A DNA stretch of 64,000 nt, taken from Paenalicyclobacillus mengziensis (GTDB lineage: Bacteria; Bacillota; Bacilli; Alicyclobacillales; Alicyclobacillaceae). The position numbers were made by a program, and so were the translations under genes. Below, piece after piece: positions 17,886 to 26,568 of this stretch; the stretch's first letter is position 1, and every line of letters begins with the position of its first letter. The notes beneath the pieces were generated by a model. That model ran no database searches, was not told the origin of the DNA, and saw only the letters and a list, made by a program, of their open reading frames with translations. The stretch is from assembly GCF_017298635.1 (NCBI RefSeq), contig NZ_CP071182.1, positions 248,001 through 312,000 of the forward strand, given 5' to 3'.

Positions 17886-18319
17886 GGTGAATTAGGGATA
17901 CTTTCTTATGCTACGCCATGTACCCTGTTGGGTATTTCTACTCCGCTAAGGCTCATTCTGTTCTCTCCGGCATAACCCCCTGGGGTATGTGGTTAAAATA
18001 GCGCTACCTTCGATATCCTTATTCGTCAACCCCAGGGGGTATCGTAAATATACTCTTGTATCCTAGGGCCGATCCGGTACCCCCGGCCTTCACCCCGCAG
18101 CTATACTTCTGTGCCTTAGTGAGACCCGGGTACCCCCCCAAATTCGGCAACTAGCGATAATTTTGCATCCTACGCTTTGCTGCATACCCCTCGCACTGGG
18201 CCTAGCACCTCTAAATCGCTGCCACTGGCCAGGATTAAGGGTAGCTCATGAGCGGAACCTTGAACACTGGTGAACCCAGCTCGAACCCTGGTGAATTAGG
18301 CATACTATCTTATGTTACG
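17886..18319 (-). repeat. Large repeat unit C (inverted)
   Basis: Third copy, in reverse orientation relative to A and B. It includes the CGTAGCATAAGA start of a further, missing unit (17886-17915). The full unit spans 17916-18319, about 404 bp, and lacks most of the 21-bp sub-repeats. It shares C/D-specific bases (GATATC where A/B have GATAGC; CACAGAAGTATAGCTGCGG where A/B have GCTACGG). It has seven Cs in TACCCCCCCA where the other copies have six. Confidence 0.88.
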
Positions 18320-18562
18320 CCAGTTACCCCAACGGGTATTGCGACTCCGCTAAGGCTCATTCTGTTCTCTCGGGCATAACCCCATGGGGTATGTGGTGAA
18401 AATAGCGCTACCTTCGATATCCTTATTCGTCAACCCCAGGGGGTATCGTAAATATACCTTTGTATCCTAGGGCCGATCCGGTACCCCCGGCCTTCACTCC
18501 GCAGCTATACTTCTGTGCCTTAGTGAGACCCGGGTACCCCCCAAATTCGGCAACTAGCGATA
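18320..18562 (-). repeat. Large repeat unit D (inverted, truncated)
   Basis: Fourth copy, inverted. It holds the ATACCC palindromes, GATATCGAAGGTAGCGC and CCGAATTTGGGG blocks, but resemblance fades past about 18562. It is more like unit C than A or B. Confidence 0.88.
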
Positions 18563-18605
18563 CTTTCGCAACGCTCCCCTGGCTGGGCACACCCCGATAG
18601 GTACC

Positions 18606-18673
18606 TTCGGCCTATCTGACCCTTCAGCCTATCTGACCCTTCAGGCTATCTGACCCTTCGGCCTATCTGACCC
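18606..18673. repeat. Tandem repeat, 4 x 17 bp
   Basis: Four near-perfect copies of TTCGGCCTATCTGACCC starting at 18606, 18623, 18640 and 18657, ending 15 bp before the oxidoreductase stop codon. Confidence 0.95.
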
Positions 18674-18687
18674 TGCGCCCTCAGGCC

Positions 18688-19680
18688 CTATCTCAACACC
18701 ACCGGCTGATGCGTGCGCCCAGATTCGTACGCCGCCAATGCCACTTCGAGGGCTCGCAGACCATCTTCGCCGGTGATGGAGGGCACCCTTCCTTCCCGCA
18801 CGCTGGCTACAAAATCAGCCACCAATTCGAAGTCCATGTCGTCTCCCCACAATTGGTGCGAATACCGACCATCCACATCACTGTACAGGTTGAGATGTTG
18901 AGCATAGGCGTCCACCCGGATTGTCCCGGCTGTGCCAATGACTTCGATGGTGACGTCACCCCATGTTGGGTTGGTCTTCGGTCTTGACCAACTGGGGTCA
19001 TGTGACGCGAACACGCCGTTTTCAAACTCGAGCATCAGCAGGCCTGAGTCATCTGTCGGAATGTCGGAGTAGTGCGTGTCGACTTCGGCGAATACCTCCC
19101 GGACCTCACTTCCGAGTAGCCACCTCATGATATCGACGACGTGGACGGTATGGTCGAGCACGGCGCCGCCGCCAGCCAAAGTGTTATCGACAAACCAGCC
19201 TCCTGGGTTCTGTCCCCGATTGGTCCCTCTCATCGCGACAATTCGGCCAAGCTCCCCGTTATCGCACATTTGTTTCAGTCGACGAATAGGCGTGTTGAAA
19301 CGGACAGGAAAGGCAATCTGCAGGATGACGCCGTTTCGCTTGCATTCCTCAATCATTTGCTTGGCATCTTCGGTATTCGTCGCAATCGGTTTCTCACACA
19401 GAACGTGCTTACCTGCCCTTGCAGCCGCCAAGACAACATCATGGTGTTTCGCGTTCTCCGTGCATACGATGACGGCATCTACATCGGTAGCAAGGAGCCG
19501 CTCATAGTCCTGGTAGTATGCCGTTCCAAACTGCTGCGCGGCCTTTTCACCGCGCACTGCATCTTCATCAGCGACGGCTGTCAACAAAACGTCCTCACCC
19601 GACGCAGCCAGGCGTTGCAGTTGTTCAGCATAGGAGTAGGCGTGCATATGGGCAAAGCTGATGATCCCGATTTTCACCAT
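18688..19680 (-). CDS. Gfo/Idh/MocA-family NAD(P)-dependent oxidoreductase
   Basis: 330 residues. Rossmann N-terminus (VKIGIISFAHMHAYSYAEQL), the family motif CEKPIATNTEDAKQM (Lys of EKP is catalytic or binding), and a C-terminal substrate domain containing AGGGAVLDHTVHVVDIMRWLLG with the catalytic His region. Such enzymes oxidise or reduce sugars, inositols or their derivatives. The nucleotide loop reads SFAHMHA, not the usual GxGxxG, so cofactor binding may differ. Last gene of a four-gene operon with two more members of this family and a TIM-barrel isomerase; the gap to the next is 3 bp. Confidence 0.88.
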   Translation of the reverse strand: MVKIGIISFAHMHAYSYAEQLQRLAASGEDVLLTAVADEDAVRGEKAAQQFGTAYYQDYERLLATDVDAVIVCTENAKHHDVVLAAARAGKHVLCEKPIATNTEDAKQMIEECKRNGVILQIAFPVRFNTPIRRLKQMCDNGELGRIVAMRGTNRGQNPGGWFVDNTLAGGGAVLDHTVHVVDIMRWLLGSEVREVFAEVDTHYSDIPTDDSGLLMLEFENGVFASHDPSWSRPKTNPTWGDVTIEVIGTAGTIRVDAYAQHLNLYSDVDGRYSHQLWGDDMDFELVADFVASVREGRVPSITGEDGLRALEVALAAYESGRTHQPVVLR

Positions 19681-19683
19681 CCC

Positions 19684-20841
19684 TTACTCCCCCTTCCCAG
19701 TCGCAGTCGACGGAGTCGAAATCGAAGTCGCAGTCGAGGCCTGCGTTCCTGTTGCGGTCGAAGTCGACGCTACTGTTACAGCCGAAGCCCCTGCGCCACT
19801 CGAAGCTGGCACTACCTTCCCCGACGCCATCGGCTCTCCAACATTGACCGGTTCACCTGTCCGCGCGGACTTCAATGCGCAAAAGCTGATTTCGAGCGCT
19901 TTGTACGCGTCCTCTGCCGTTACGAGCGGATCGGTCCCAGTGCGTAGACAATCCATAAAGTGTTCCAGTTCCAACTGGTAAGGACTCTTTCGCAGCGGGC
20001 TTTCCGGAACCGCAACACTGCTCCCCTCTTTACCACCGTTTTGCCCCCCGGAGCTGCGAAGTTGTTTGTGAATGGCTGCGGTTGCAGCGCTGTCATGCGT
20101 AATCATGCCCTTCGTCCCTGTAATCTCAAGCTCGGTTCTAAATCCGCTTGGATACGCCCAAGAGCCTTCAACATGTGCGATGATCCCGTTTTTGAAGCGG
20201 AGGCTGACCAATGCATGGTCTGTCCGATTCAGTTCCCGCCCCAGTTGACTCTTTGCATACACACGCTCGACATCGCCAAAGCACCAGCGTAAAAAGTCAA
20301 AGTCGTGGATCATCAGATCGACGATTAAAGACCCGCTCAACTCGACATTTGCATACCAATCGTTCCAAGCCGTCGGAAACACTCCGCCCCGGAACGCACG
20401 CGCATTCCCGACCTCGCCGATAGCCCCTTTGATGACAAGGTCATGCGCTCGGCGGTATTCTGGGAAAAAGCGGACAACCTGAGCGATAAATAACTGAACG
20501 CCTGCCCCCTCACAGGCCTCAATCATGGCCTGTGCATCCTCCAGGTTTCGGGCCATCGGCTTTTCGCAGACAACGTGTTTCCCGGCACCTGCCACCTGTT
20601 CCACATAGCGGCGATGCAGGTATGTAGGCACACAGATATCGACGACGTCGATATCTTCACTAGCAAGTGCTGCTTCAAACGATTTGAAGGCCTTCGTTTG
20701 CAACTTCGCGGCAACCGCCTCTGCGGCCGACAGTCGGATATCCACTACTCCTACAAGTTCCGCTTGTGTCATGTCCGCATAAGCTGTCGCGTGCACACTC
20801 CCCATCGTACCCGCGCCAATAACCAAGACTTTCAACATCAT
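19684..20841 (-). CDS. Gfo/Idh/MocA-family oxidoreductase with low-complexity C-terminal tail
   Basis: 385 residues. It has a typical Rossmann start (VLVIGAGTMGSVHATAYADM), the CEKPMARNLEDAQAMIEAC motif, and the substrate domain with DLMIHDFDFLRWCFG. The catalytic core ends at about residue 335. The last about 50 residues are an Ala/Ser/Thr/Gly-rich tail (ASTSTATGTQASTATSIS) encoded by a degenerate GTCGAAGTCGAC-type DNA repeat, not usual for this family. The substrate is unknown; partner genes suggest a polyol or rare-sugar catabolic route. Confidence 0.87.
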   Translation of the reverse strand: MMLKVLVIGAGTMGSVHATAYADMTQAELVGVVDIRLSAAEAVAAKLQTKAFKSFEAALASEDIDVVDICVPTYLHRRYVEQVAGAGKHVVCEKPMARNLEDAQAMIEACEGAGVQLFIAQVVRFFPEYRRAHDLVIKGAIGEVGNARAFRGGVFPTAWNDWYANVELSGSLIVDLMIHDFDFLRWCFGDVERVYAKSQLGRELNRTDHALVSLRFKNGIIAHVEGSWAYPSGFRTELEITGTKGMITHDSAATAAIHKQLRSSGGQNGGKEGSSVAVPESPLRKSPYQLELEHFMDCLRTGTDPLVTAEDAYKALEISFCALKSARTGEPVNVGEPMASGKVVPASSGAGASAVTVASTSTATGTQASTATSISTPSTATGKGE

Positions 20842-20859
20842 TTATCACCCCATTCGCGA

Positions 20860-20990
20860 CCCGTTCAAGTCCGCTTCGTTTCGTCCGTTCAAATTCGCTT
20901 CGTCTCACCGCTCAAGTTCCTTCACTTCGTTGATCCGCTCAAATCCACTTCTTTGCGCCGTTCAAATTCGCTTCATTTCGTCCGCTCAAA
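20860..20990. repeat. Degenerate repeat of about 22-26 bp
   Basis: Five to six imperfect copies of a CCGTTCAAATTCGCTTCGTTTCGT-like unit fill the gap between the isomerase stop and the oxidoreductase start inside an otherwise tight operon. Confidence 0.75.
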
Positions 20991-21810
20991 ACAAGGGGCG
21001 CAAGTAGGCAAAGCTGTCGAGGACCCCGCTGATTTCGTCACCAAAGCCTTCGTATTCAAGGGAAACGTAATCTTGATACCCGGTTTGCTTTAATTGGTCT
21101 ACGAGTTTTTCAATGGGAACCTCGCCTTGTCCACAGGCCATACCTTCGTAATAGTCGCCGGAAATAGCCTGATATCCTTTACCCTCCTTAGACGCAAGGA
21201 AGTCCTTAACGTGCACGTGGCCAATCAGTGAAGACAACTGCCCCATGGCGTCAAGTGGTGATTGTCCGACCAACAAGAAGTTGCCCATATCAAACGTAGA
21301 CCGTAAATTTGCGCTGCCCACTTGTTCGATGATGGTACGGACTTGATCTCCTCTACCTGCCAACTTGCCGTGGTTCTCGAGAGCCATGATGACATCTGCC
21401 GACTCAGCGACCGGTGCGACCCGCTTGAATCCGTCGACGATATAGGTCTGTGCGTTGTTGAAGTCGTAGTCTGGTTTGAGGTCGCCTGCGAATACCCGAA
21501 CCGTTTTTGTTTCAAGCTCGAGTGCGGTCCGGATTCCACTCTTGATACTGTCTTCAGCTTTCTGCCGAAGAGCCTCGTTTGCATTGACGAAGTCATTCGA
21601 TACGGCGTACGCTCCGACTGTCATCTGGTGCTCCTTTAAAAACTGCTTGACCTGAACAAGTTCCGTCTCTTTATCTCTCCAAAACACATCGAGGAGCTCC
21701 ACATTTTGAATGTCGTGTTCGCGGCAAAAGTTCAGGAAATCAAGCACATCCCATCCCTCGTTGAAGTACTTTTTGTGCAAACTCCACATGCTTAAACAAA
21801 GTTGCATCAT
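20986..21810 (-). CDS. Sugar phosphate isomerase/epimerase (IolE/IolI-like TIM barrel)
   Basis: 274 residues of the xylose isomerase-like TIM-barrel superfamily (AP endonuclease family 2 fold), which includes IolE, IolI and tagatose/allulose epimerases. It starts LCLSMWSLHKKYFNEGWDVLDFL. Metal-ligand regions are visible: ALENHGKLAGR (Glu), STFDMGNFLLVG (Asp), IGHVHVKDFL (His/Asp) and VSLEYEGFG (Glu). The family moves a keto or hydroxyl group on sugars or inosose. Ten bp downstream of the operon's first gene and on the same strand as its oxidoreductase partners. Confidence 0.88.
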   Translation of the reverse strand: MMQLCLSMWSLHKKYFNEGWDVLDFLNFCREHDIQNVELLDVFWRDKETELVQVKQFLKEHQMTVGAYAVSNDFVNANEALRQKAEDSIKSGIRTALELETKTVRVFAGDLKPDYDFNNAQTYIVDGFKRVAPVAESADVIMALENHGKLAGRGDQVRTIIEQVGSANLRSTFDMGNFLLVGQSPLDAMGQLSSLIGHVHVKDFLASKEGKGYQAISGDYYEGMACGQGEVPIEKLVDQLKQTGYQDYVSLEYEGFGDEISGVLDSFAYLRPLF

Positions 21811-21820
21811 GCTTCCCCCC

Positions 21821-22885
21821 TCAGCTCAATTTCCCGTTCAGCTCAATTTCCCGTTGAAGTTCAGATGACCGCACAATTCCCTGCAGCATCTCAACCACGC
21901 GAGCGCCCTGCTCTACGGGCGAGAGCGGTTGCACATGGCGAGCAATACAATCCACGAAGTGGTTGATTTCATCCTTGTATGGGTCGTTTTTAACCGTCGT
22001 CATGTTGGACTCCAACATAATTTGATTGCGTTCAGAGTAGAAGGTGAGCGGATCGATGGAAATACCCGCTTTGGTTCCGAACAGGTCCACCTTCAAAGCG
22101 TCGTCCTGCGGGCCGTTGACTGCCCAACTGACTTCAAGTTGGAGCACAAGGTTGTTTTCGAAACGGATGTAGGCGCTTGCAAAGTCCTCAACGTCAAATA
22201 CGGAGTTGTCTTGGTTTTGCTCATCTGCCGACTTCCAGCGGGAAGCGACGGTGTCGTACCGACCGACTCCTTGCACCAGTTGACCGGAGATCCGCTTCGC
22301 CGTCGGTTGCCCGAGCAGCCACCACGCCAGGTCGAGGACGTGGACCCCAATGTCCATCAGCGGTCCCCCGCCCGACTTCGATTTATCCGTAAACCACCCG
22401 GTCGGAGTCCCGCGGCGGCGCAAGATTTTGGCCTTTGCATAGTAAATATCACCCAACTCACCCGCATCTACATAACGTTTCACGGCATCCGCTTCGTTTC
22501 GATAGCGGTGCGTCATGCCAACCATGCAGATTCTATCACTTGCTCTGGCCGCTTCGACGAGCCGCCAGGCTTCGGAGGACTCAATGGCCAGTGGTTTTTC
22601 CACCAGCACATCAGCGCCTTGTTCGATGGCGAGCATCGCCAGTGGGACATGGGTGCTGTTCGTCGTGCAGATGCTGACTGCATCGGGCTTTTCGCGCTGG
22701 AACATCTCCTTGGCATCCGCGTAGGCGTTCGGTGCGCCAAACTTGGCAGCCACCTGCTGCGCGCGCTCCAGGTTCACATCAACGACGGCAACGAGATCGA
22801 CATCCGGATGATCGCGATAATACGGCAAGTGGCCTATTTGTGCGATGGAGCCTGCACCAATGACGGCTATTTTTGTTCTACCCAT
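21821..22885 (-). CDS. Gfo/Idh/MocA-family oxidoreductase, first gene of operon
   Basis: 354 residues. Rossmann motif IAVIGAGSIAQIGHLPYYRDHPDVDLVAVVD, the EKPLAIESSEAWRLVEAA motif, and C-terminal GGGPLMDIGVHVLDLAWWLLG. Dehydrogenase of sugars or cyclitols by family. It is followed by the isomerase after 10 bp. Having three paralogues with an isomerase fits stepwise oxidation, epimerisation and reduction of one substrate, as in inositol or 3-keto-sugar pathways, but no transporter or regulator is present to point to the substrate. Confidence 0.9.
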   Translation of the reverse strand: MGRTKIAVIGAGSIAQIGHLPYYRDHPDVDLVAVVDVNLERAQQVAAKFGAPNAYADAKEMFQREKPDAVSICTTNSTHVPLAMLAIEQGADVLVEKPLAIESSEAWRLVEAARASDRICMVGMTHRYRNEADAVKRYVDAGELGDIYYAKAKILRRRGTPTGWFTDKSKSGGGPLMDIGVHVLDLAWWLLGQPTAKRISGQLVQGVGRYDTVASRWKSADEQNQDNSVFDVEDFASAYIRFENNLVLQLEVSWAVNGPQDDALKVDLFGTKAGISIDPLTFYSERNQIMLESNMTTVKNDPYKDEINHFVDCIARHVQPLSPVEQGARVVEMLQGIVRSSELQREIELNGKLS

Positions 22886-23147
22886 GATGAATCCTCCTCA
22901 TCTCCACTGCTGCGACACATCTAAGTGGCAATAAGATCCTATTCGTCCTCCCCCAAAGATACCCTCTATCCATTTTGAAACTCTGTGCAAAGTAAACGCG
23001 CGTGTGAAACGTGACAAAATCGCCGACGCTAGTCGTGACGATGGATTTAGGTACGGAGAACATCAACACAGTGCCCGAGGTCATCAACACAAGACCAGAG
23101 CACAGCAACAAAAGGTCAAGTACTGTATGGGAAGGTTGCGATGAAAC

Positions 23148-24950
23148 ATGGACAAGTCGGATGTCGTGAGACACCTCAAACTCGCAAACGATTTATGGGC
23201 CATCGAAGGCGCAAATCCCTACAGCGTTCGTGCCCACGACTTCGCTGCAGACGCCATCGCAAAGTCAGAGCTATCTATCGACGAGATTCTGCGCCTTGCA
23301 CCTGGCAGCATTCGAGGTGTCGGCCGCGAGACGCTGGAGATGATCCGTGCACTGCAAACTGGCGGCTTGCCAGCCCTCCTTTTGCGGCTACAAATTTCCA
23401 TTCCGGTGTCCTGTGCAGAGTTGCTGCGTTTGCCAGGAATCGGACCCAAAACAGCGCACACCCTCGTTCACGAGTACGACATCTACAATACAGAGGACCT
23501 GCAGCAAGCATTGCTTCAATCACGGCTCGGCCAAGTCCCGGGACTTGGCCCGAAGCGGATGGCTCGCTTACGCCGAGATATACACGTGTTTCTTGAGCGG
23601 CAGCACTCGTTTCCGGTGGCATTCGCATGGCCGATTGCCGTACAACTGGAAGAGATGCTTCGGCAAGTACCTCAGGTCCTCAGGGTTTCCGTAACCGGTC
23701 CCTTGCGTCGGCTGGTTGTCATGGTGCCTCGGATAGAGCTTGTTGTTGCAGCCGTTGCACCGCATAAAGTGGCAGAGTTTGCAAAGCAGGCGAGCACTGG
23801 AAAGGACATTCAAGAAGTCAATACGCGTACTTTGGACTTCTCGCTTTCTGTCAGTGGCAGTACGGTACCGGTGCGCCTGTTTGTCGTTCCCCCAGAGGAA
23901 TTTGCGACGGCGCTGATGGAGACGACCGGCGATGAAACCCATCAGAGCGTGATGAAAGGGCTACTGTTACAGCGTGGAATCAACTGGACCGATGAAGGCC
24001 GCTTGGAGTTGGCGCAGCCGACGGCAGCAGTTAGGTCTACAGTGGAGGCAGGCGAAGTCTCGGAGGAAGTCAAAGTCTCAGATGCTGTCAAGGTCTCGGA
24101 GGCAGACCATGTATCCTATGTAATCAAGGTCTCGGATGAAGCAGACATCTACCATCTCATCGGCCTGCCGTATTTTCCGCCCGAAGTCCGGGAAGGCCAA
24201 GGCATCTTATGTAAGCCGGAAAGACTCGTCCGTCAGCAAGACATCCGTGGGGACTTGCATGTACACTCCAATTGGAGTGACGGTTCCTTGTCCATCGCTG
24301 AAATTGGCCAGGTGGCTGATGAACTTGGCTACGAATACGTTGCCATCACCGATCACTCGCAGTCCCTCACCATCGCCGGCGGGCTCACAGCAGACCAACT
24401 TCGCCAACGGAAGGTAGAGATAGACGCAGTCCAACGGCAGACAAAAGCGCATTTACTGAACGGCATTGAAGTAGACATCCTGGCTGATGGGAGCCTTGAT
24501 TTACCCGATGACGTACTCTTTCAACTCGATATCGTCATTGCGTCTGTTCACAGCTCCATGCAGCAGACAAAAGAGCAAGTGACAGAACGCATCGTACGTG
24601 CAATTTTGCACCCAGCGGTCCATATCATAGGCCACCTCACTGGCCGGATATTGGGCCGCCGATCCGGTTATGAACTTGATGTCCGCGAGTTGCTCGACGC
24701 AGCCGCCAAACACCGCGTGCTATTCGAGTTAAACGCGAACCCCAATCGCCTCGATATTGCCGAGGAAACGCTCTTTGAAGCCAAAAGACGTGGGCTGATG
24801 GTCCCCATCAACACGGATACCCACCACCGGGAGGAGTTTGGCAATATCCGCTACGGAGTCCGCATGGCTCTGCGCGGCGGACTTTACAAAGAAGACGTAC
24901 TCAACACACTCCCCTACGACCAACTGATTGACTACTTAAAACGCCCATAG
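23148..24950 (+). CDS. PolX-like protein: degenerate polymerase domain, intact PHP domain
   Basis: 600 residues with the order of bacterial family X DNA polymerases: HhH region (LPGIGPKTAHTL, VPGLGPKRMARL), Pol X palm, then PHP phosphoesterase. In PolX the palm carries GSxRRxxxxxxDID; here the matching stretch reads TGPLRRLVVMVPRIELV, so the two metal-binding Asp are gone. The PHP domain looks complete: DLHVHSNWSDG (D369, H371, H373), ITDHSQS, NGIEVDIL, SVHSS, GHLTGRIL, ELNANP and NTDTHH. Prediction: 3'-5' exonuclease or phosphoesterase without synthesis. An insertion at about residues 300-330 (EVSEEVKVSDAVKVSEADHV) is coded by a repeat. ATG at 23148 is the only well-placed start. Confidence 0.85.
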   Translation: MDKSDVVRHLKLANDLWAIEGANPYSVRAHDFAADAIAKSELSIDEILRLAPGSIRGVGRETLEMIRALQTGGLPALLLRLQISIPVSCAELLRLPGIGPKTAHTLVHEYDIYNTEDLQQALLQSRLGQVPGLGPKRMARLRRDIHVFLERQHSFPVAFAWPIAVQLEEMLRQVPQVLRVSVTGPLRRLVVMVPRIELVVAAVAPHKVAEFAKQASTGKDIQEVNTRTLDFSLSVSGSTVPVRLFVVPPEEFATALMETTGDETHQSVMKGLLLQRGINWTDEGRLELAQPTAAVRSTVEAGEVSEEVKVSDAVKVSEADHVSYVIKVSDEADIYHLIGLPYFPPEVREGQGILCKPERLVRQQDIRGDLHVHSNWSDGSLSIAEIGQVADELGYEYVAITDHSQSLTIAGGLTADQLRQRKVEIDAVQRQTKAHLLNGIEVDILADGSLDLPDDVLFQLDIVIASVHSSMQQTKEQVTERIVRAILHPAVHIIGHLTGRILGRRSGYELDVRELLDAAAKHRVLFELNANPNRLDIAEETLFEAKRRGLMVPINTDTHHREEFGNIRYGVRMALRGGLYKEDVLNTLPYDQLIDYLKRP

Positions 24951-25115
24951 GCCTTCAATCGGTCCTTCAGACACATTACCAGGCCGCATTTACGACTAAG
25001 AGCCGCATTTACAACGTCGATGAGCCATCCTCGTGGGGTAGATGCCATGTGAATACAATGAGTGCAAATGGCCAAGTTTATAGCCCGATGAACCTTAGGG
25101 AGGTCAGAGAACCCC

Positions 25116-26132
25116 GTGAACCAAGTTGGTCCGAGCACAACAGTAGCCAAAATGCGCCGTTTGAAATGGATGTCCGTGTCAACAGTCGCAGCGACAGTGA
25201 TGGTCACCGCCCTGCTCCTCTCAGGCTGTGGTTCTGTGACCACAAATACTGCGGAGCAGCAAAACACGGCGAAGTCATCTGCAGTTGGCGGTAGCCCAGC
25301 ACACACACATGTGTTGAAATCGGTCACGACGAAGACTTCCGCCACGAAGACTGTCACCACGAAAACTTCCACCGCACAATCTCAGCCATCGCCATCTGCG
25401 GCACAGTGGATTGCTTCACCGCTCAATTACGAGCCAATCAAAGCAGTCACTGTCAATTCGCACCTTTTCGTCCCGGTCTTAATGTATCACGACATCACGT
25501 ATCTGCCGAAAAACAGCCTAGGAATGTCGGCAACACAGTTTGACGGCGAAATGACGTGGTTGTCTAAGCATGGTTTTCATCCAATTAACCTAGGACAGTT
25601 GTACGGGGCCTTTTACCATGGTTACAAGTTACCATCCCATCCCATTGTCATTACGTTTGATGACGGCTATAAGAGTGTTTACACGAATGCTTTCCCTGAG
25701 CTAAAAAAGTACCATTTTCAAGCGACTGTGTTTATCGTCACGGGTGCAGTTGGGCGCACAACTGGATTTCCGGAACTCAGTTGGAATGACCTTCAGACCA
25801 TGGAGTCGAGTGGTCTCATCGACGTTGAGTCACATACCGTGCACCACATTGCCTTGTCACTCGCGAGTCCGGCGGTCCAGCAAGCAGAGTTAGTAGATTC
25901 GGCAAAAACCTTGCAGGCGCAACTGCACCATCCCACCCTGTATTTCTGTTACCCAAGCAGCAATTACGATCAACAAACAATGCGAGACTTGAAAACCGAC
26001 GGATACTTGCTCGCCTTCACCGAGCATCCGGGTTACGCAAACATCAATCAGGGGCCATACCAATTACACCGCGTCCGAATGTGGGAAGGTATGCCGCTGC
26101 AGGACTTTGCCGCAGCGTTAGCAGGTGATTAG
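25116..26132 (+). CDS. Polysaccharide deacetylase (NodB) lipoprotein
   Basis: 338 residues. An N-terminal basic stretch and hydrophobic helix end in the lipobox LLSGC (about residue 34), then a Ser/Thr/Lys-rich linker (KSVTTKTSATKTVTTKTS), then a carbohydrate esterase family 4 domain from about 115. Motif 1 is ITFDDGYKS (catalytic base and metal Asp) and motif 2 is ESHTVHH (two metal His). It should remove acetyl groups from N-acetylated cell-wall or exopolysaccharide outside the membrane. GTG 25116 follows GGGAGG at a long 12-base spacing; ATG 25152 is an alternative but has no RBS. Confidence 0.87.
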   Translation: MNQVGPSTTVAKMRRLKWMSVSTVAATVMVTALLLSGCGSVTTNTAEQQNTAKSSAVGGSPAHTHVLKSVTTKTSATKTVTTKTSTAQSQPSPSAAQWIASPLNYEPIKAVTVNSHLFVPVLMYHDITYLPKNSLGMSATQFDGEMTWLSKHGFHPINLGQLYGAFYHGYKLPSHPIVITFDDGYKSVYTNAFPELKKYHFQATVFIVTGAVGRTTGFPELSWNDLQTMESSGLIDVESHTVHHIALSLASPAVQQAELVDSAKTLQAQLHHPTLYFCYPSSNYDQQTMRDLKTDGYLLAFTEHPGYANINQGPYQLHRVRMWEGMPLQDFAAALAGD

Positions 26133-26242
26133 AGATGGCAAGGCCGCGCCTAAACCGCAAACGAGTGTCGTCGGTTGGCGCGGTGATGGAGCCCGTGGCT
26201 GTGGACCCGTTATTCAGTGTCACCCCAGCCTGGCGCATGGAA

Positions 26243-26451
26243 TAACGCGTTGTGTGCGCGTTAGTCGGCCTCAACCCAGCGTGATCGGCACGGAATAGCA
26301 ACTTGTAGACGCGTTAAGTGATGAACGCGGTCAAATAACGCGTTGTGGAGGCGTTATCCCGATCCGTTCCATACAATAACGCGCCGCGAGCGCGTTATTT
26401 CCGTTCACCGTAATTGCGAGTGAGGTGGATAACGCGTTCGCAGCTCGTTAT
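26243..26451. repeat. Array of five hairpins built on ATAACGCG
   Basis: Five inverted repeats share the arm (A)ATAACGCG/CGCGTTAT(T): 26243-26263 (7-bp stem), 26310-26329 (6), 26335-26357 (7), 26375-26399 (9, loop 7) and 26429-26451 (6). They fill the convergent gap between the deacetylase and DUF1641 genes. The form resembles REP/BIME-type intergenic palindromes. Confidence 0.85.
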
Positions 26452-26505
26452 GTAAGTAAGTGACCCATGACAACGGACGTGAATCGTGAATCGTAAAAAC
26501 GTGAA

Positions 26506-26526
26506 GAGGGGACATTTCGTCCCCTC
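26506..26526 (-). terminator. Terminator of the formate dehydrogenase operon
   Basis: Perfect stem GAGGGGAC/GTCCCCTC with a 5-base loop, followed on the minus strand by TTCACGTTTTT, 42 bp after the DUF1641 stop. Confidence 0.8.
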
Positions 26527-26568
26527 ACACTGCCGAAGGTTGTTTCTCCACAGTCTCCATGCACCGCG

